A stretch of 64,000 nt of DNA, taken from assembly GCF_900111985.1 (NCBI RefSeq), contig NZ_FOKI01000015.1, positions 34,669 through 98,668 of the forward strand. The letters are read 5' to 3'. Source of the DNA: Clostridium frigidicarnis (GTDB taxonomy: Bacteria; Bacillota; Clostridia; Clostridiales; Clostridiaceae). A program made the position numbers and the translations under genes. Below, piece after piece: positions 52,741 to 61,019 of this stretch (positions are counted from its first letter, which is position 1; each line of letters opens with the position of its first letter). The notes beneath the pieces were generated by a model that saw only the letters and a program-made list of their open reading frames with translations, ran no database searches and was not told the origin of the DNA.

Positions 52741-52798
52741 AAATAACAAAATAATAAGACACTCATAGCGAGTTGAGTGTCTTATTATTTTGTTATTT
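52741..52798. terminator. Perfect 24-bp hairpin terminator
   Basis: AAATAACAAAATAATAAGAC and ACTC pair base for base with the right arm across a 10-nt loop (ATAGCGAGTT). The T-rich 3' arm suits termination on either strand. Confidence 0.8.
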
Positions 52799-52915
52799 TA
52801 TCGTGAGTTGATTTTCAAAAATCTATTATGTTATTTTAGACATATAGATTTTATATATCTAATTTTGTTGTTATAATCTATTATGTAATATTATTAATGA
52901 ATGGATGTGATATAA

Positions 52916-53353
52916 ATGAATGTAAAAGTGTTTATAGGGAAAAATGCAATGTTTTTTAAAGATGCAGAGTATATAAGAAAAAAGGTTTTTGTAGAAGAGC
53001 AAGGAGTACCTTATGAAAATGAAATGGGATATGAAGATGAAACAGCTACTCATATTGTAATTTATCATTTAAACAATCCTGTAGCTGTTGGAAGAATAGT
53101 AGAGGATGATAATGGGGATTTTAAAATTGGTAGAATTGCTGTAATTAAAGAATTTAGAAAAGAAGGTTATGGAAAGGAGCTTATGAATACTATAATATCT
53201 CTATGTAATAGAGAAAAGGATAAGAAAATAAAACTAAATTCTCAGCTTAATGCTGTAAACTTTTATAAAAAGTTAGGGTTTAAAGAGTGTGGAGAAGTTT
53301 TTTTAGAGGAAAAAATAAAGCATATAGCTATGGTATTTGAGGGGAAAATTTAA
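52916..53353 (+). CDS. GNAT-family acetyltransferase (ElaA-like)
   Basis: The 145-residue protein has DAEYIRKKVFVEEQGVPYEN (residues ~19-38), typical of the ElaA/YjcF group. KIGRIAVIKEFRKEGYGKEL (~77-96) supplies the acetyl-CoA loop, and LNAVNFYKKLGFKE follows. Its stop codon overlaps the start of the next gene (TAATG), so it is translationally coupled to the MATE gene. Substrate unknown. Confidence 0.9.
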   Translation: MNVKVFIGKNAMFFKDAEYIRKKVFVEEQGVPYENEMGYEDETATHIVIYHLNNPVAVGRIVEDDNGDFKIGRIAVIKEFRKEGYGKELMNTIISLCNREKDKKIKLNSQLNAVNFYKKLGFKECGEVFLEEKIKHIAMVFEGKI

Positions 53354-54762
53354 TGGCCAAGAGAATTGATTTGACAGAAGGAGCAATTGTAAAGAAATTA
53401 GTAAAATTAGCTATACCTATAATGGCAACATCTTTTATTCAAATAGCTTATAATATGGCTGATATGATTTGGATAGGTAGAGTTGGAAGTAACGAGGTTG
53501 CAGCAGTAGGTACGGCAGGATTTTTTGCTATGATAGCAGCATCCTTAGCTATGGTATCTAAGGTTGGAGTAGAAATAAAAGTTTCTCAAAGCTTAGGTAG
53601 ACATGACGATGAGGCAGCAAAAAATTATATAGTAAGTGCTATTCAAATAAATATATTACTTTCTATTATTTACTCAATTATAGTAATTATATTTAAAAAA
53701 GAGTTTATAGGATTTTTTAAGTTAGGAAACGAAGAAGTTATAAAAATGGCAGAAGTTTACCTATTAGCCATAGGAAGTGCTATGAGTATAACTTGTATGA
53801 TACCTGTATTTACAGCTATTTTTAATGGAGCAGGTAATAGTAGAATACCTTTTGTTATCAATGCAGTAGGATTAGTTATAAATATAGTTTTAGATCCTAT
53901 ATTAATAATGGGCATAGGACCATTTCCTAAATTAGGGGTTTTAGGAGCAGCACTGGCAACAATAGCTGCACAATGTGTAGTAGTAATTTATTTTATATCT
54001 ATTATCTTAAAAAGTAAGGAAGAATATTTAAAGTTTAATATATTTAAAAGGCCTAATATAAGAACTATAAAAACAATATGTAAATTAGGACTTCCATCTG
54101 GATTTCAAAATGGATTATTTACATTATTCACTATTTTAATTGCTAGGGTAATAGCAGTATGGGGGCCAGTACCTATAGCAGTACAAAAGGTTGGTTCACA
54201 AATAGAAGCTATATCATGGATGACAGCAGGAGGATTTTCAACAGCATTAGGAGCCTTTGTAGGACAAAATTATGGGGCTAAAAAATATGATAGAATAAAA
54301 AAAGGATATAAAGCAACCATAATGATGGCAATTGTAGTTGGGGGGATAACTAGTTTACTTCTTATATTTGGAGGGGAATTTATATTCTCAATATTTATAC
54401 CTGAAAAAGAAGCTATAAGTTACGGAAAAGAATATTTAAAAATATTAGGATATTCTCAACTGTTTATGTGCATAGAAATAACAACAGCAGGTGCATTTAA
54501 TGGTATAGGAAGAACGTATATACCAGCAAGTATCAGTATAATATTAACTGGACTTAGGGTTCCATTTGCAATATTACTATCTTCAACAGCTCTTTTAGGG
54601 CTGAATGGCGTATGGTGGAGTATAAGCATAAGTAGCATTCTCAAAGGAGTAGTTGTTACATCAGTTTTCCTTATAATGCTAAAGAAAAACAAATTAATTA
54701 AGGATAAAAATTTTCAGGGTACAATATTACCAAAAGAAACTATAGAACTTAGTAGTAAGTAA
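53353..54762 (+). CDS. MATE-family efflux transporter
   Basis: The 469-residue protein has twelve hydrophobic helices with IQIAYNMADMIWIGRVGSNE in helix 1 and GSQIEAISWMTAGGFSTALG with AFVGQNYGAKKYDRIKKGY in the second half, the MATE signature regions. It overlaps the preceding GNAT gene by one base. It is distinct from the MATE gene at 49925. Substrate unknown. Confidence 0.93.
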   Translation: MAKRIDLTEGAIVKKLVKLAIPIMATSFIQIAYNMADMIWIGRVGSNEVAAVGTAGFFAMIAASLAMVSKVGVEIKVSQSLGRHDDEAAKNYIVSAIQINILLSIIYSIIVIIFKKEFIGFFKLGNEEVIKMAEVYLLAIGSAMSITCMIPVFTAIFNGAGNSRIPFVINAVGLVINIVLDPILIMGIGPFPKLGVLGAALATIAAQCVVVIYFISIILKSKEEYLKFNIFKRPNIRTIKTICKLGLPSGFQNGLFTLFTILIARVIAVWGPVPIAVQKVGSQIEAISWMTAGGFSTALGAFVGQNYGAKKYDRIKKGYKATIMMAIVVGGITSLLLIFGGEFIFSIFIPEKEAISYGKEYLKILGYSQLFMCIEITTAGAFNGIGRTYIPASISIILTGLRVPFAILLSSTALLGLNGVWWSISISSILKGVVVTSVFLIMLKKNKLIKDKNFQGTILPKETIELSSK

Positions 54763-54790
54763 ATGTTTAATTTAATTTGGAGTGAAGTAA

Positions 54791-57376
54791 ATGGAAAACA
54801 AAAATTATTTAAGGGAATTAGATAAATTAAATGAAAACCAAGAGGACGTTGTAAATGATATAAATTCTAATCTTCTAACGTTATCTCCAGCTGGAACTGG
54901 AAAAACTAAAGTTATAGCTTTAAGAACAGCTAATATAATATTCAATGGTGTTTTTCCAGATAGGATTCTATGCTTAACTTTTACAAATAAAGCATGTAAT
55001 GAAATGAAACAAAGGATTATAACTACGTTAGGAAGAGATGGATTGAAAGTAAAGGTGAAGACCTTTCATGGATTTTGTTTTGATATTATAAAATCTGAGG
55101 CAAAAAGAAATACTGATATATCTCAGGATTTCTTGATTTTTGATGAAGAAGATTGCAATGAAATAATAAAAGAAATTTTAGGTAGAGTTAAGATGGATTT
55201 ATATATGTTAAGCAATTTCATATATGAAGTTAAGCATTTTTCTATAGAAATAGATGCTAAATATAGAAATGATATTGAGTTTGTTACAAAAGAATTTATA
55301 AAACTCAAAGGGGACAAGTTCTTTAAAAAATTTAATTCAAAAGATAATGGATTTACAGAAAGAGCACTAAAAAAAAGAGGATATGGTTTGGTTAAAAAAT
55401 ATGATGATATGCTAATGGAACGACATGGATTAGATTTTTCAGATCTTGTAGTAAAGGTATATGAATTATTAGAGGATAAACACACTTTAAATAGGTGGAG
55501 AGAAAAATTCCAATACATACAAGTTGATGAGGTCCAGGATACTTCTATATTAGAATATGAAATTATAAAAAAACTAGCTCTAAATAAAAAATTAAGTTTT
55601 TTCGGAGATACAAATCAAACTATATATCAGTGGAGAGGATCAAAGCCATTTGAAATAATAAAGGATTTTAAAGAAAGCTTTAACCCAGTTAAAGAGATAT
55701 TTTTTGATAAAAATTATAGATCAACAAAAACATTAATAGAGGTATCGTCAGAGTATATAGAAAAAATAAGAAGTATGTATATTATTGAAGATGATTTACT
55801 AAAACATAAAAAAATAAAAAGCTATTCTGAAATAAATGGAGATAAAGTAAGCTATAAATGTTTCAATACATTAGATGAAGAGGCAAACTTTATTTGTGAT
55901 AAAATTCATAAAAATTATAGAGATAAACTTAGTTCTATAGCAATACTCACAAGAAACAATAAAATGAATGTAGCATATTCTAATGTACTTGAGAAAAAAG
56001 GGATACCTTGTTTTTTAGTTGAGGAGTTTAAATTCTTTAGAAGAAAAGAAATAAAGGATGTTTTAGCTTATATAAAACTTTCACTAAACAAATATGATAT
56101 TAACAGTATGAAAAGGATAGCTTTAAATTATGTATCTAATGTGGGAGATAAAACCTTAGAATATATTGAAAAAAGAGAAAATAAGGATTTAGGTATAAGA
56201 CTCACAGATTTTCTTGAAGAAAGTACCATAGAACTTGGGGAACCATATAGAAGGTTATGTGATGGCTTGACAAGTGGAGAGGTAGTTGTATTTGATGTAG
56301 AATCAACAGGAATAGATATAACTAGTGATGAAATAATACAGATTGCAGCTATAAAAATAAATAGAGATGGCTCTATGGTTAAGTTTGAAGAATTTATAAA
56401 ACCTAAAAAAAGTGTTGAAAATTCTTATTTAGTACATGGTTTCAGTGATGAATATTTAAAAGAAAATGGACGTGAAGCTAAGTCTGTTTTAGGAGAATTC
56501 TTAGAGTTTATTAAAGACAAAATCATAGTTGGACATAATATACAATATGATTTAGGAATACTTAGTAGTGAACTTAGAAGATTAAAAATGAATAAATATA
56601 ATATTAAGGGTTATTATGACACATTAGATATGGCAAGAAAACTTTATCCTAATTTAGAAAATCATAAGTTAGAAACTTTAAGTAATTTTATAAAAGTAGA
56701 GATAAAACCAAGTCATAATGCCATGGATGATATTCTTGCAACTAAAGATATATTAATTCATATGGTAAAAAAGTTGAATGAAACATCTTTAGAAAGAATG
56801 TCTATTATGGGGCTGTACAACAAACGATTTAAAGAATTAAAGTTTCAAATAGATAAGATAAGTAGTTTAATGGAAGAAGTAAGACCACATGTTATATTAG
56901 AAAAAATATATGAATTAAGTGATATTATGAGTATATATAAAAGTAAAAAGGAATTAAATAGAATAGAGAACTTAAAGGAACTTTATGAGTTTTTTAAAAA
57001 TGGAGATGATTTAAGTTTAAGTTCCAAGGATTCACTTATAAGACTTCTTACTATAACATCATTATCTAATAGTGAAATAGATAGAAGTTTTTCAAAGGAA
57101 AATAAGGTGCCTATAATAACAATTCATCAAGCAAAAGGATTAGAATTTGATACTGTGTTTCTTCCAGCTTTAAATGAAAATATTTTTCCAAGCTATTTAA
57201 GTATAAAGGAAAATAATATTTTAGAAGAATGTAGATTATTTTATGTAGCCATAACTAGAGCAAAAAATAATCTGTATTTATTAAGACATAAACATAAATA
57301 TGGAAGAGAAGAAAGAATGGACAGTGAAAGTAGATTTATAAGTTATATTCCAAAAGAATATATAGAAAGAAATTAA
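54791..57376 (+). CDS. UvrD-type helicase with an inserted DEDDh 3'-5' exonuclease domain
   Basis: The 861-residue protein has superfamily 1 helicase motifs: LSPAGTGKTKVIALRT (Walker A, ~33), LCLTFTNKACNEMK, VDEVQDTS (II, ~247), GDTNQTIYQWRGS (III), NYRSTKTL (IV). Between these and motifs V/VI (ITIHQAKGLEFDTVF, LFYVAITRAKNNLYL, ~775-830) sits a DnaQ-like exonuclease at residues ~495-660 with VVFDVESTG, VGHNIQYDLG and HNAMDDILATKD, giving D, E, D, H and D. The nuclease is thus embedded in the second helicase core. Probable role in DNA repair; no direct partner gene. Confidence 0.92.
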   Translation: MENKNYLRELDKLNENQEDVVNDINSNLLTLSPAGTGKTKVIALRTANIIFNGVFPDRILCLTFTNKACNEMKQRIITTLGRDGLKVKVKTFHGFCFDIIKSEAKRNTDISQDFLIFDEEDCNEIIKEILGRVKMDLYMLSNFIYEVKHFSIEIDAKYRNDIEFVTKEFIKLKGDKFFKKFNSKDNGFTERALKKRGYGLVKKYDDMLMERHGLDFSDLVVKVYELLEDKHTLNRWREKFQYIQVDEVQDTSILEYEIIKKLALNKKLSFFGDTNQTIYQWRGSKPFEIIKDFKESFNPVKEIFFDKNYRSTKTLIEVSSEYIEKIRSMYIIEDDLLKHKKIKSYSEINGDKVSYKCFNTLDEEANFICDKIHKNYRDKLSSIAILTRNNKMNVAYSNVLEKKGIPCFLVEEFKFFRRKEIKDVLAYIKLSLNKYDINSMKRIALNYVSNVGDKTLEYIEKRENKDLGIRLTDFLEESTIELGEPYRRLCDGLTSGEVVVFDVESTGIDITSDEIIQIAAIKINRDGSMVKFEEFIKPKKSVENSYLVHGFSDEYLKENGREAKSVLGEFLEFIKDKIIVGHNIQYDLGILSSELRRLKMNKYNIKGYYDTLDMARKLYPNLENHKLETLSNFIKVEIKPSHNAMDDILATKDILIHMVKKLNETSLERMSIMGLYNKRFKELKFQIDKISSLMEEVRPHVILEKIYELSDIMSIYKSKKELNRIENLKELYEFFKNGDDLSLSSKDSLIRLLTITSLSNSEIDRSFSKENKVPIITIHQAKGLEFDTVFLPALNENIFPSYLSIKENNILEECRLFYVAITRAKNNLYLLRHKHKYGREERMDSESRFISYIPKEYIERN

Positions 57377-57394
57377 TCAGTGATAATCTTCAGT

Positions 57395-57469
57395 AAGTGA
57401 CAAGTTACAATAGAGTTAATTATGTTTTTCTTTATTTTGTTTAGAAAAACCAACCTCAACTTGTCACTT
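57395..57469. repeat. Inverted repeat after the helicase gene
   Basis: AAGTGACAAGTT and AACTTGTCACTT are 12-bp perfect inverted repeats 51 bp apart; a further TGTCACT follows. A related AACTTGTCACTTA string lies near 37318-37330. Possibly a terminator or a small mobile-element end. Confidence 0.5.
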
Positions 57470-57511
57470 GTCACTCAAAAATTTGTCACTAATTTATTTG
57501 TTTTTAATGAA

Positions 57512-57529
57512 TTGTTAAAAAAACTACAA
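57512..57529. promoter_or_regulatory. Weak Rex-like site upstream of adhE
   Basis: TTGTTAAAAAAACTACAA has a perfect left half of TTGTTAA-N4-TTAACAA and a poor right half. Weaker of the two candidates. Confidence 0.3.
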
Positions 57530-57760
57530 AATAAACCAAGGGAAAATGTTTTCAAGAGATTGAAAATTTATAAACCCACAAAAATTTAAAAATGTGTTTA
57601 CACTAGCAGAAGTATGTGATAATATTAACAATATAAGGTGTATGAAACAAAGCACTAAGAAAAGTAAATTAGTAAGAAATGCATGAATTTAAGAAATAGT
57701 GTATTAGATTATAATTATATAATAAAGTTATAGTAAAAAACATTTATTTTTTAAAATTGT

Positions 57761-57778
57761 TTGTTAAATAACTATCAA
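57761..57778. promoter_or_regulatory. Rex-like operator upstream of adhE
   Basis: TTGTTAAATAACTATCAA matches the Rex consensus TTGTTAA-N4-TTAACAA except in two right-half positions. In clostridia Rex represses adhE-type genes in response to NADH/NAD+. It lies ~110 bp before the adhE start. Confidence 0.55.
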
Positions 57779-57888
57779 ACTTTAGAAGTAAACAAATAGT
57801 TGTTATAGAATCATTTTAAAAGCAAATTATAATTTATAGAAATAATAGAGATAGTAAAATTAGCACGATATTTAAGGAGTGAATATTA

Positions 57889-60486
57889 ATGAAAGTAAAT
57901 AATGTTGAAACACTAATGAAAAGATTAGAACAAATAAGAGATGCACAAAGAAAATTTTCTACATATTCTCAAGAACAAGTTGATGAGATATTCAGACAAG
58001 CAGCCATAGCAGCAAATAATGCTAGAATTCACTTGGCTAAAGTAGCAGCTAAAGAAAGCGGAATGGGAATAGTTGAAGACAAAGTTATAAAAAATCACTT
58101 TGCTTCAGAATATATATATAATAAATATAAAGATGATAAAACTTGTGGAGTTATAGAAAAAGATGAAGCATTTGGGTTAACAAAGATTGCAGAACCAATA
58201 GGAGTTGTTGCAGCAATAGTACCGACTACAAACCCAACATCTACAGCAATATTTAAAGCATTAATATCTTTAAAAACTAGAAATGGAATAATATTTTCAC
58301 CACATCCAAGAGCTAAGGGTGCAACGATAGAAGCAGCTAAAATAGTTTTAGAAGCAGCTGTTAAAGCTGGAGCTCCAGAAGGAATCATAGGATGGATAGA
58401 TGAACCATCAGTTGAATTATCACAAATAGTAATGCAGGAAGCAGATATAATACTTGCAACAGGTGGACCAGGAATGGTTAAAGCTGCTTACTCATCAGGA
58501 AAACCAGCTATAGGAGTTGGGGCAGGAAATACACCAGCTATAATAGATGAAACAGCTCATATAAAAATGGCAGTTAACTCAATATTATTATCTAAAACAT
58601 TTGATAATGGAGTTATATGTGCATCAGAACAATCAATAATTGTTATAAAAGATGTATATGAAGAGGTTAGAAAAGAGCTTAAAGAAAGAGGCGCTTATAT
58701 ATTAAAGAAGGATGAAATAGATAAAGTAAGAGAAGTAATTCTTAAAAATGGTGCATTAAACGCAGCAATAGTTGGTCAATCAGCTAATAAAATAGCAGAA
58801 ATGGCTGGAGTTAAAGTTCCAGAAAATATTAAGGTATTAATTGGAGAGGTTCAATCAGTTGAACTTGAAGAGCCATTCTCTCATGAAAAATTATCACCAG
58901 TCTTAGGAATGTATAAAGCAAATTCATTTGAAGAAGCATTAGTTAAGGCAGAAAGACTAGTTGAACTAGGTGGTTTCGGTCACACATCAGTATTATATAC
59001 AGATACAAGTAAATGTAAAGATAGAGTAGAAAAATTTGGAGCTACTATGAAAACTGGTAGAACTATAATAAACATGCCAGCAGCACAAGGAGCTATAGGA
59101 GATATATATAACTTTAAATTAGCACCATCTTTAACTTTAGGCTGCGGTTCTTGGGGTGGAAACTCTGTATCAGAGAACGTTGGAGTTAAACACTTATTAA
59201 ACATCAAGAATGTAGCTGAGAGGAGAGAAAATATGCTTTGGTTTAGAGTTCCAGAAAAAGTTTATTTTAAATATGGTAGTTTAGGAGTTGCCCTTCAAGA
59301 ATTAAAAGATATGGGTAAAAAGAGAGCATTCATAGTAACAGATAAAGTATTATTCAATTTAGGATATGCAGATAAAATAACTAATATATTAGAAAATAAT
59401 AATATAGAATTTAAAGTATTCATGGATGTTGAGCCAGATCCAACTCTTCATACAGCAAGAAGAGGAGCAGAAGAAATGAAGAGCTTTGAGCCAGATGTAA
59501 TTATAGCTCTTGGTGGAGGTTCTGCAATGGATGCATCAAAAATCATGTGGACATTATATGAGCATCCAGAAGTTGCATTTGAAGATTTAGCAATGAGATT
59601 TATGGATATAAGAAAAAGAGTTTATAAGTTTCCAACGTTAGGAGTTAAAGCAGATCTTGTATGTGTTACAACTTCAGCAGGAACAGGTTCAGAAGTAACA
59701 CCATTTGCAGTTATAACTGATGAAAAAACAGGGGTTAAATATCCATTAGCAGATTATGAATTAACTCCAGATATGGCCATAGTTGATGCTGAACTTATGA
59801 TGAACATGCCACAAGGACTTACTGCAGCATCAGGAATAGATGCATTAACTCATGGTATAGAAGCTTATGTATCAGTACTTGCATCTGAGTTTACAAATGG
59901 ATTAGCACTAGAATCTATAAGATTAATATTCAAATATTTACCACAAGCATATGGTGAAGGAACAACTAATATAAAAGCAAGAGAAAAGATGGCTCATGCG
60001 TCATGTATGGCAGGTATGGCTTTTGCTAATGCATTCTTAGGAGTATGCCACTCAATGGCACACAAATTAGGATCAATGCACCATCTACCACATGGAGTTG
60101 CTAATGCCATATTAATAGATGAAGTAATAAGATTTAATGCAGTAGATAGCCCAAGAAAACAAGCAGCATTCCCTCAATATAAATATCCAAATGCTAAATG
60201 GAGATATGGAAGAATTACTGATTACTTAGGACTTGGTGGAAATACTGATGATGAAAAAGTAGAATTACTAATAAAAGCTATAGATGAATTAAAGAAAAAA
60301 GTTAATATACCAATGACAATATCAGAGTTTGGAGTTTCAGAGGAAAAATTCTATACTACATTAGAAGAGATGAGTGAGCAAGCTTTTGATGATCAATGCA
60401 CAGGAGCTAACCCAAGATACCCATTAATATCTGAAATTAAACAAATGTATGTAAATTCATACTCTAATAAGAAACAAGGTAAATAA
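57889..60486 (+). CDS. adhE: Bifunctional acetaldehyde-CoA/alcohol dehydrogenase
   Basis: The 865-residue protein fuses an aldehyde dehydrogenase (residues ~1-440; IVPTTNPTSTAIFKALISLK, catalytic cysteine in DNGVICASEQ) and an iron-dependent alcohol dehydrogenase (~455-865; IIALGGGSAMDASKIMW, DAELMMNMP, GICHSMAHKLG-like GVCHSMAHKLG and HHLPHGVANA with metal histidines). It converts acetyl-CoA to ethanol in two NADH-using steps. AAGGAGTG precedes the ATG. A ~510-bp upstream gap holds Rex-like sites. Monocistronic, with a terminator. Confidence 0.97.
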   Translation: MKVNNVETLMKRLEQIRDAQRKFSTYSQEQVDEIFRQAAIAANNARIHLAKVAAKESGMGIVEDKVIKNHFASEYIYNKYKDDKTCGVIEKDEAFGLTKIAEPIGVVAAIVPTTNPTSTAIFKALISLKTRNGIIFSPHPRAKGATIEAAKIVLEAAVKAGAPEGIIGWIDEPSVELSQIVMQEADIILATGGPGMVKAAYSSGKPAIGVGAGNTPAIIDETAHIKMAVNSILLSKTFDNGVICASEQSIIVIKDVYEEVRKELKERGAYILKKDEIDKVREVILKNGALNAAIVGQSANKIAEMAGVKVPENIKVLIGEVQSVELEEPFSHEKLSPVLGMYKANSFEEALVKAERLVELGGFGHTSVLYTDTSKCKDRVEKFGATMKTGRTIINMPAAQGAIGDIYNFKLAPSLTLGCGSWGGNSVSENVGVKHLLNIKNVAERRENMLWFRVPEKVYFKYGSLGVALQELKDMGKKRAFIVTDKVLFNLGYADKITNILENNNIEFKVFMDVEPDPTLHTARRGAEEMKSFEPDVIIALGGGSAMDASKIMWTLYEHPEVAFEDLAMRFMDIRKRVYKFPTLGVKADLVCVTTSAGTGSEVTPFAVITDEKTGVKYPLADYELTPDMAIVDAELMMNMPQGLTAASGIDALTHGIEAYVSVLASEFTNGLALESIRLIFKYLPQAYGEGTTNIKAREKMAHASCMAGMAFANAFLGVCHSMAHKLGSMHHLPHGVANAILIDEVIRFNAVDSPRKQAAFPQYKYPNAKWRYGRITDYLGLGGNTDDEKVELLIKAIDELKKKVNIPMTISEFGVSEEKFYTTLEEMSEQAFDDQCTGANPRYPLISEIKQMYVNSYSNKKQGK

Positions 60487-60517
60487 TAATTAAGCCCAAA
60501 ACGAATTAACAATATAA

Positions 60518-60556
60518 ATAAGACTCAATAAGGAAATAATACTTATTGAGTCTTAT
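60518..60556 (+). terminator. Terminator of adhE
   Basis: ATAAGACTCAATAAG pairs perfectly with CTTATTGAGTCTTAT across a 9-nt loop, followed by ATTTTCTTT. Confidence 0.85.
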
Positions 60557-60577
60557 ATTTTCTTTCATGTGCATTAA
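60555..60577. repeat. Dispersed palindromic element, half copy I
   Basis: ATTTTCTTTCATGTGCATTA is the right end of the repeat, fused to the adhE terminator arm. No left arm is present. Confidence 0.65.
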
Positions 60578-60581
60578 GTGA

Positions 60582-60806
60582 TTATTTAAGTTTAAGTATT
60601 CTACCATATCTATTCATAAATATAGTAGAAATCTCTTCGTTGAGATAATATTTATTATTTTTTTCTATAAAGAAGCCTTGAAAAATCATTTTATTAAAAA
60701 CAAAGTTCTCCTTAATATTTAATTCAAGTAAGGATTTGGATGTTTCTTCACTAACAGCATTTGATAACTTAAAAAGTTCTATATAACTTAGCTTTTTTTT
60801 TAGCAT
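60582..60806 (-). CDS. Small uncharacterised protein, ~74 residues
   Basis: The frame encodes a basic, helical protein (LSYIELFKLSNAVSEETSKS, then MIFQGFFIEKNNKYYLNEEI, ending RYGRILKLK). No family is recognised. ATG 60806 has no ribosome binding site directly before it. AAGGAAGTGA lies ~25 bp upstream and would instead suit ATT at 60824 in the same frame. It may be a real small gene with an unusual start, or a decayed gene. Confidence 0.5.
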   Translation of the reverse strand: MLKKKLSYIELFKLSNAVSEETSKSLLELNIKENFVFNKMIFQGFFIEKNNKYYLNEEISTIFMNRYGRILKLK

Positions 60807-61019
60807 AATTATAGAGGTGTTAATAAGATCACTTCCTTTTCAAATGTAGATTTATAAAATAACTTTACAGGTAAATTTTATCATATATACAAGCTAGGAT
60901 AAAGACAGCTAGAGGAGTTATATACAATTAAATCTTAGACATAGAGTAAAATTTTTGTTATAATATGCTGTAAGTTTAAAAATACTTAAATAAAATTTAT
61001 TATAGAGAGGTTAATGCTA

